DNA of 8,160 nucleotides from an uncultured Flammeovirgaceae bacterium (GTDB taxonomy: Bacteria > Bacteroidota > Bacteroidia > Cytophagales > Cyclobacteriaceae). The stretch is from assembly GCA_946480685.1 (NCBI GenBank), contig CAMLLI010000150.1, forward strand, positions 1-8,160, given 5' to 3'. Shown one piece after another: positions 6,731 to 8,160 of this stretch. The position numbers were made by a program, and so were the translations under genes. The notes beneath the pieces were generated by a model that was not told the DNA's origin, ran no database searches, and was given only the letters and a program-made list of their open reading frames with translations. Within the stretch, counting starts at the first letter, position 1; each line of letters starts with the position of its first letter.

Positions 6731-7087
6731 ATGGCAACGGTGCGATACACTATTATTCTTGCATTTGTTATCGGTTTAAACACGCTGGTGTTAGCGCAGC
6801 AGAATCCGGAGCAACAACCAAAGGCTGATCAACCTGCTTTTAAAAGCACTGTTAATGTAGACCCGCTTTTTAAAATTGATAGTGTTGAGATGAGTCGTGA
6901 AGAGTTTGAGCGTGTAGTAGTATTGGGGAAGATTGAATCAATCCAGGTGCTGAAGGACCCCAACCTTGCTGCGTTGTATGGAGATAAAGCACGCAACGGT
7001 GTTGTAATTGTTATTACCCAGGAAAGGCCTTCGTTTGCAGAGGAATTCCTAAGCAGAAAGAAACGTATATACCCTTCTGTTGATTAG
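6731..7087 (+). CDS. Small exported protein with a SusC/RagA-like TonB plug signature and no barrel
   Basis: A 118-residue protein with a signal peptide at residues 1-22 (cleavage expected after V-L-A, before Gln23), a Gln/Pro-rich linker (about 23-36) and a compact region ending near residue 97. The stretch I-E-S-I-Q-V-L-K-D (68-76), then A-A-L-Y-G-D-K-A-R-N-G-V-V-I-V-I-T (80-96), closely follows the end of the plug domain of SusC/RagA outer-membrane receptors. In those proteins this segment precedes a beta-barrel of several hundred residues. Here the protein stops after a basic tail, so it cannot form a channel. Similar plug-like pieces occur at the ends of some Bacteroidota envelope proteins; the role is unknown, and protein-protein contact in the periplasm is a reasonable guess. 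The ATG at 6731 is preferred because it puts the signal peptide at the N-terminus; an upstream in-frame ATG at 6698 would add 11 residues. It follows the ABC permease by 144 bases and may share its transcript. Confidence 0.72.
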   Translation: MATVRYTIILAFVIGLNTLVLAQQNPEQQPKADQPAFKSTVNVDPLFKIDSVEMSREEFERVVVLGKIESIQVLKDPNLAALYGDKARNGVVIVITQERPSFAEEFLSRKKRIYPSVD

Positions 7088-7109
7088 TATAAGCGGACAA
7101 ATAAAATAT

Positions 7110-7138
7110 AGAGCCGATATCAACCTGATGCCGGCTCT
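7110..7138. terminator. Bidirectional hairpin terminator between convergent genes
   Basis: Arms AGAGCCG (7110-7116) and CGGCTCT (7132-7138) are perfect complements. Inside them ATCA/TGAT can also pair around a 3-base loop, with only one mismatch and one wobble between the two paired blocks. The hairpin lies 23 bases after the plug-like gene stop and 51 bases after the stop of the converging qorB-like gene. On the minus strand it is followed by ATATTTTATTTG, a fair U-rich tail; on the plus strand the tail (TCTATGTATATA) is weaker. It most likely stops transcription from both sides. Confidence 0.65.
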
Positions 7139-7189
7139 TCTATGTATATACCTGTTCACAGATATACTTTAGCAAGTAATGCAGACACT

Positions 7190-8062
7190 TTACTTGCCGC
7201 TGTAAACAGTAGTCAGATAATCGCGCAGTGTTGCAGGCTTTCGTCCCAGAAGGTTTTCGAGATCGGTGCTTGTAGTTTCAAATTCACCTTGTTTGATAGC
7301 TTCACTAAAGGCAGCAAATATACCAATGTAGGCTGCCGGTACACCTGCCTGCGTTAATGCCGCTGTATACTCGGCCACGGTAGGATTTAGGTATGCTATT
7401 GGTTTGCCTGTAATCTCCTGTAAAATATGGGCGGCATCCTGCAAAGTATAACTTTCTGTATTGCCAATGATATATACTTTGTTCTCGTGACCGCGTCCGG
7501 CCAAAATGTTGGCGGCTGCTTCTGCCATATCGTTTCGCGTGGCAAATGTAGTTTTCCCTTGACCGGCAGGCAGAAAAATACCGGTTTGTAAAACTTGTTC
7601 GCCAAAGAATATCGGTAACATATCGGTATATAGACTGTTCAACAGCAGGGTATAGGGTATACCGCTCGCCTTGATCAGCCTCTCTGTTTCCAGGTGTGCT
7701 TTGCCTACACTGGCAATAGGCGAAGAGTCTGTCTCATTTTTGCGTGCGAAGCTGGTATATATAATGTGCTTCACGCCTGCTTCGCGAGCCGCCTTTACGG
7801 CATTTTCCTGTTGTTTCAGTCGGTCTTGGAGATCACTGCTGGATACCAGCAGCAATTTTTCAATTCCTGCAAAGGCAGATTGCAGTGATGCATAGTTGTT
7901 GTAATCGCCTAGTCTGATTTGTATACCCTTTGCTTTTAGTTCTGTGGCTTTGGCTTCATCGCGCACCAATGCGGCAATGGTATGTGCCGGTATTCCTTTT
8001 TTTAACAGATGATCGATCGTTGCTTTCCCGAAATGTCCTGTGGCTCCTGTTATTAAGATCAT
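7190..8062 (-). CDS. qorB: NmrA-family NAD(P)H:quinone oxidoreductase, QorB/YtfG-like
   Basis: A 290-residue cytoplasmic enzyme of the atypical short-chain dehydrogenase (NmrA-like) group, close in length and sequence pattern to Escherichia coli QorB (YtfG, 286 residues), which reduces quinones with NAD(P)H. The N-terminal Rossmann fold starts with I-T-G-A-T-G-H-F-G (4-12, the GxxGxxG dinucleotide motif). Arg34 after the second strand suits an NADP phosphate. Further shared blocks are G-I-E-K-L-L-L-V-S-S-S (66-76), A-G-V-K-H-I-I-Y-T-S (95-104), H-L-E-T-E-R-L-I (123-130) and the Y-T-L-L-x-N segment (137-142). As in other NmrA-like members, the classical SDR catalytic YxxxK is not evident. The ATG at 8062 lies immediately before the first beta strand, so the start is secure. 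It is transcribed away from a promoter/operator region at the right edge. In E. coli, and in the Corynebacterium qor2-qorR pair, such enzymes lie next to a DUF24/HxlR-type regulator, suggesting control by quinone or electrophile stress (inference). Confidence 0.87.
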   Translation of the reverse strand: MILITGATGHFGKATIDHLLKKGIPAHTIAALVRDEAKATELKAKGIQIRLGDYNNYASLQSAFAGIEKLLLVSSSDLQDRLKQQENAVKAAREAGVKHIIYTSFARKNETDSSPIASVGKAHLETERLIKASGIPYTLLLNSLYTDMLPIFFGEQVLQTGIFLPAGQGKTTFATRNDMAEAAANILAGRGHENKVYIIGNTESYTLQDAAHILQEITGKPIAYLNPTVAEYTAALTQAGVPAAYIGIFAAFSEAIKQGEFETTSTDLENLLGRKPATLRDYLTTVYSGK

Positions 8063-8076
8063 AAACTTTAGTTGAT

Positions 8077-8105
8077 TTTGTTTTGATCAAAATTATCTAC
8101 CTTTG
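8077..8105 (+). promoter_or_regulatory. Strong Bacteroidota-type promoter reading out of the window
   Basis: TTTG (8077-8080), a 17-base spacer and TACCTTTG (8098-8105) match the Bacteroidota primary sigma consensus (TTTG, TAnnTTTG) at every defined position. Transcription would begin near 8110-8113 and run rightward past 8160, so an unseen plus-strand gene should begin shortly after the window. The two dyads at 8121-8158 follow directly, placed where a bound repressor would block the start of transcription. Confidence 0.7.
8088..8095 (-). promoter_or_regulatory. Possible -7 element of the qorB-like gene
   Basis: On the minus strand TAATTTTG matches TAnnTTTG fully, 25 bases before the ATG at 8062. 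It lies inside the spacer of the opposite-strand promoter, so the two would compete for polymerase. No TTTG or TTG sits 17-23 bases upstream; a weak TTAC is the nearest, so this promoter may be poor alone or need an activator. The operator dyads would lie over and upstream of its -33 region. Confidence 0.4.
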
Positions 8106-8120
8106 CTATACATTAGTAAC

Positions 8121-8158
8121 CACTATACTAAAGTATAGCACTATACCGGAGTATAGTG
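8121..8158. promoter_or_regulatory. Two tandem 18-bp dyad operators
   Basis: The unit CACTATAC-N4-GTATAG occurs twice back to back, at 8121-8138 (centre TAAA) and 8139-8156 (centre CGGA), with all 14 non-central bases identical. The second copy extends to perfect 8-bp arms (CACTATAC/GTATAGTG, 8139-8158). A degenerate third dyad, CTATAC-N4-GTA, is at 8106-8118. The array begins 16 bases beyond the -7 box of the plus-strand promoter. The symmetry indicates a dimeric regulator, and the 18-bp period would place two dimers about 1.7 helical turns apart. The most likely binder is the product of the gene to the right (autoregulation), probably also controlling the divergent qorB-like gene. Confidence 0.7.
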
Positions 8159-8160
8159 GC

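Noticed and set aside
7671..7895. Plus-strand frames opposite the qorB-like gene
   Set aside because: They are antisense shadows of a strongly recognised NmrA-family protein.
1..8160. Frequent TATA/TATAC tracts, considered as dispersed regulatory repeats
   Set aside because: Most lie inside genes, where they reflect frequent ATA (Ile) and TAT/TAC (Tyr) codons. Only the symmetric copies at 8121-8158 show spacing and symmetry beyond base composition.

Overview
The window looks like chromosomal DNA of a free-living member of the phylum Bacteroidota, probably of the Cytophagales/Chitinophagales type. The signs are a long stand-alone MacB/FtsX-type ABC permease of the Bacteroidota kind, a small exported protein carrying the SusC/RagA-type plug signature, a close match to the phylum's promoter consensus (TTTG-N17-TACCTTTG), and genes without obvious Shine-Dalgarno sequences. 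No tRNA, rRNA, insertion sequence, phage gene or CRISPR array was seen.

Layout. The left part (1-3824) is read entirely on the minus strand. In transcription order it holds a secreted protein with a jelly-roll-like N-terminal half and a DinB C-terminal half (3824-2691), closed by a good intrinsic terminator (2631-2666). Next comes a small four-helix membrane protein (2544-2116) overlapping by 10 bases a wax-synthase-like MBOAT acyltransferase with a GTG start (2125-1154). A short lipoprotein (1050-655) follows, then the first two thirds of an ADP-ribosylglycohydrolase that leaves the window at base 1. A short heptamer tandem array (619-646) lies between the last two genes.

A 344-base divergent spacer (3825-4168) separates this block from the plus-strand pair: an 805-residue ABC transporter permease (4169-6586) and a 118-residue exported plug-like miniprotein (6731-7087). 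The latter converges on a QorB/YtfG-like NmrA-family NAD(P)H:quinone oxidoreductase on the minus strand (8062-7190), with a shared hairpin terminator between them (7110-7138).

The right edge (8063-8160) is a dense control region. A plus-strand promoter reads out of the window, a possible minus-strand -7 element for the qorB-like gene sits inside that promoter's spacer, and two tandem 18-bp dyad operators (8121-8158) lie just downstream of the promoter. By analogy with known qorB/HxlR-type pairs, the gene right of the window is predicted to be a redox-sensing HxlR/DUF24-type repressor, but no coding sequence for it is visible here.

Taken together the genes are mostly ordinary single or paired chromosomal genes. 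Links between them can be argued only for the 4-TM/MBOAT pair (overlap) and the qorB-like gene with its divergent neighbour. I did not find clear evidence of a complete undescribed multi-gene system. The best candidates for something new are the coupled 4-TM/MBOAT pair, the exported jelly-roll/DinB fusion, the barrel-less plug protein and the tandem operator array.
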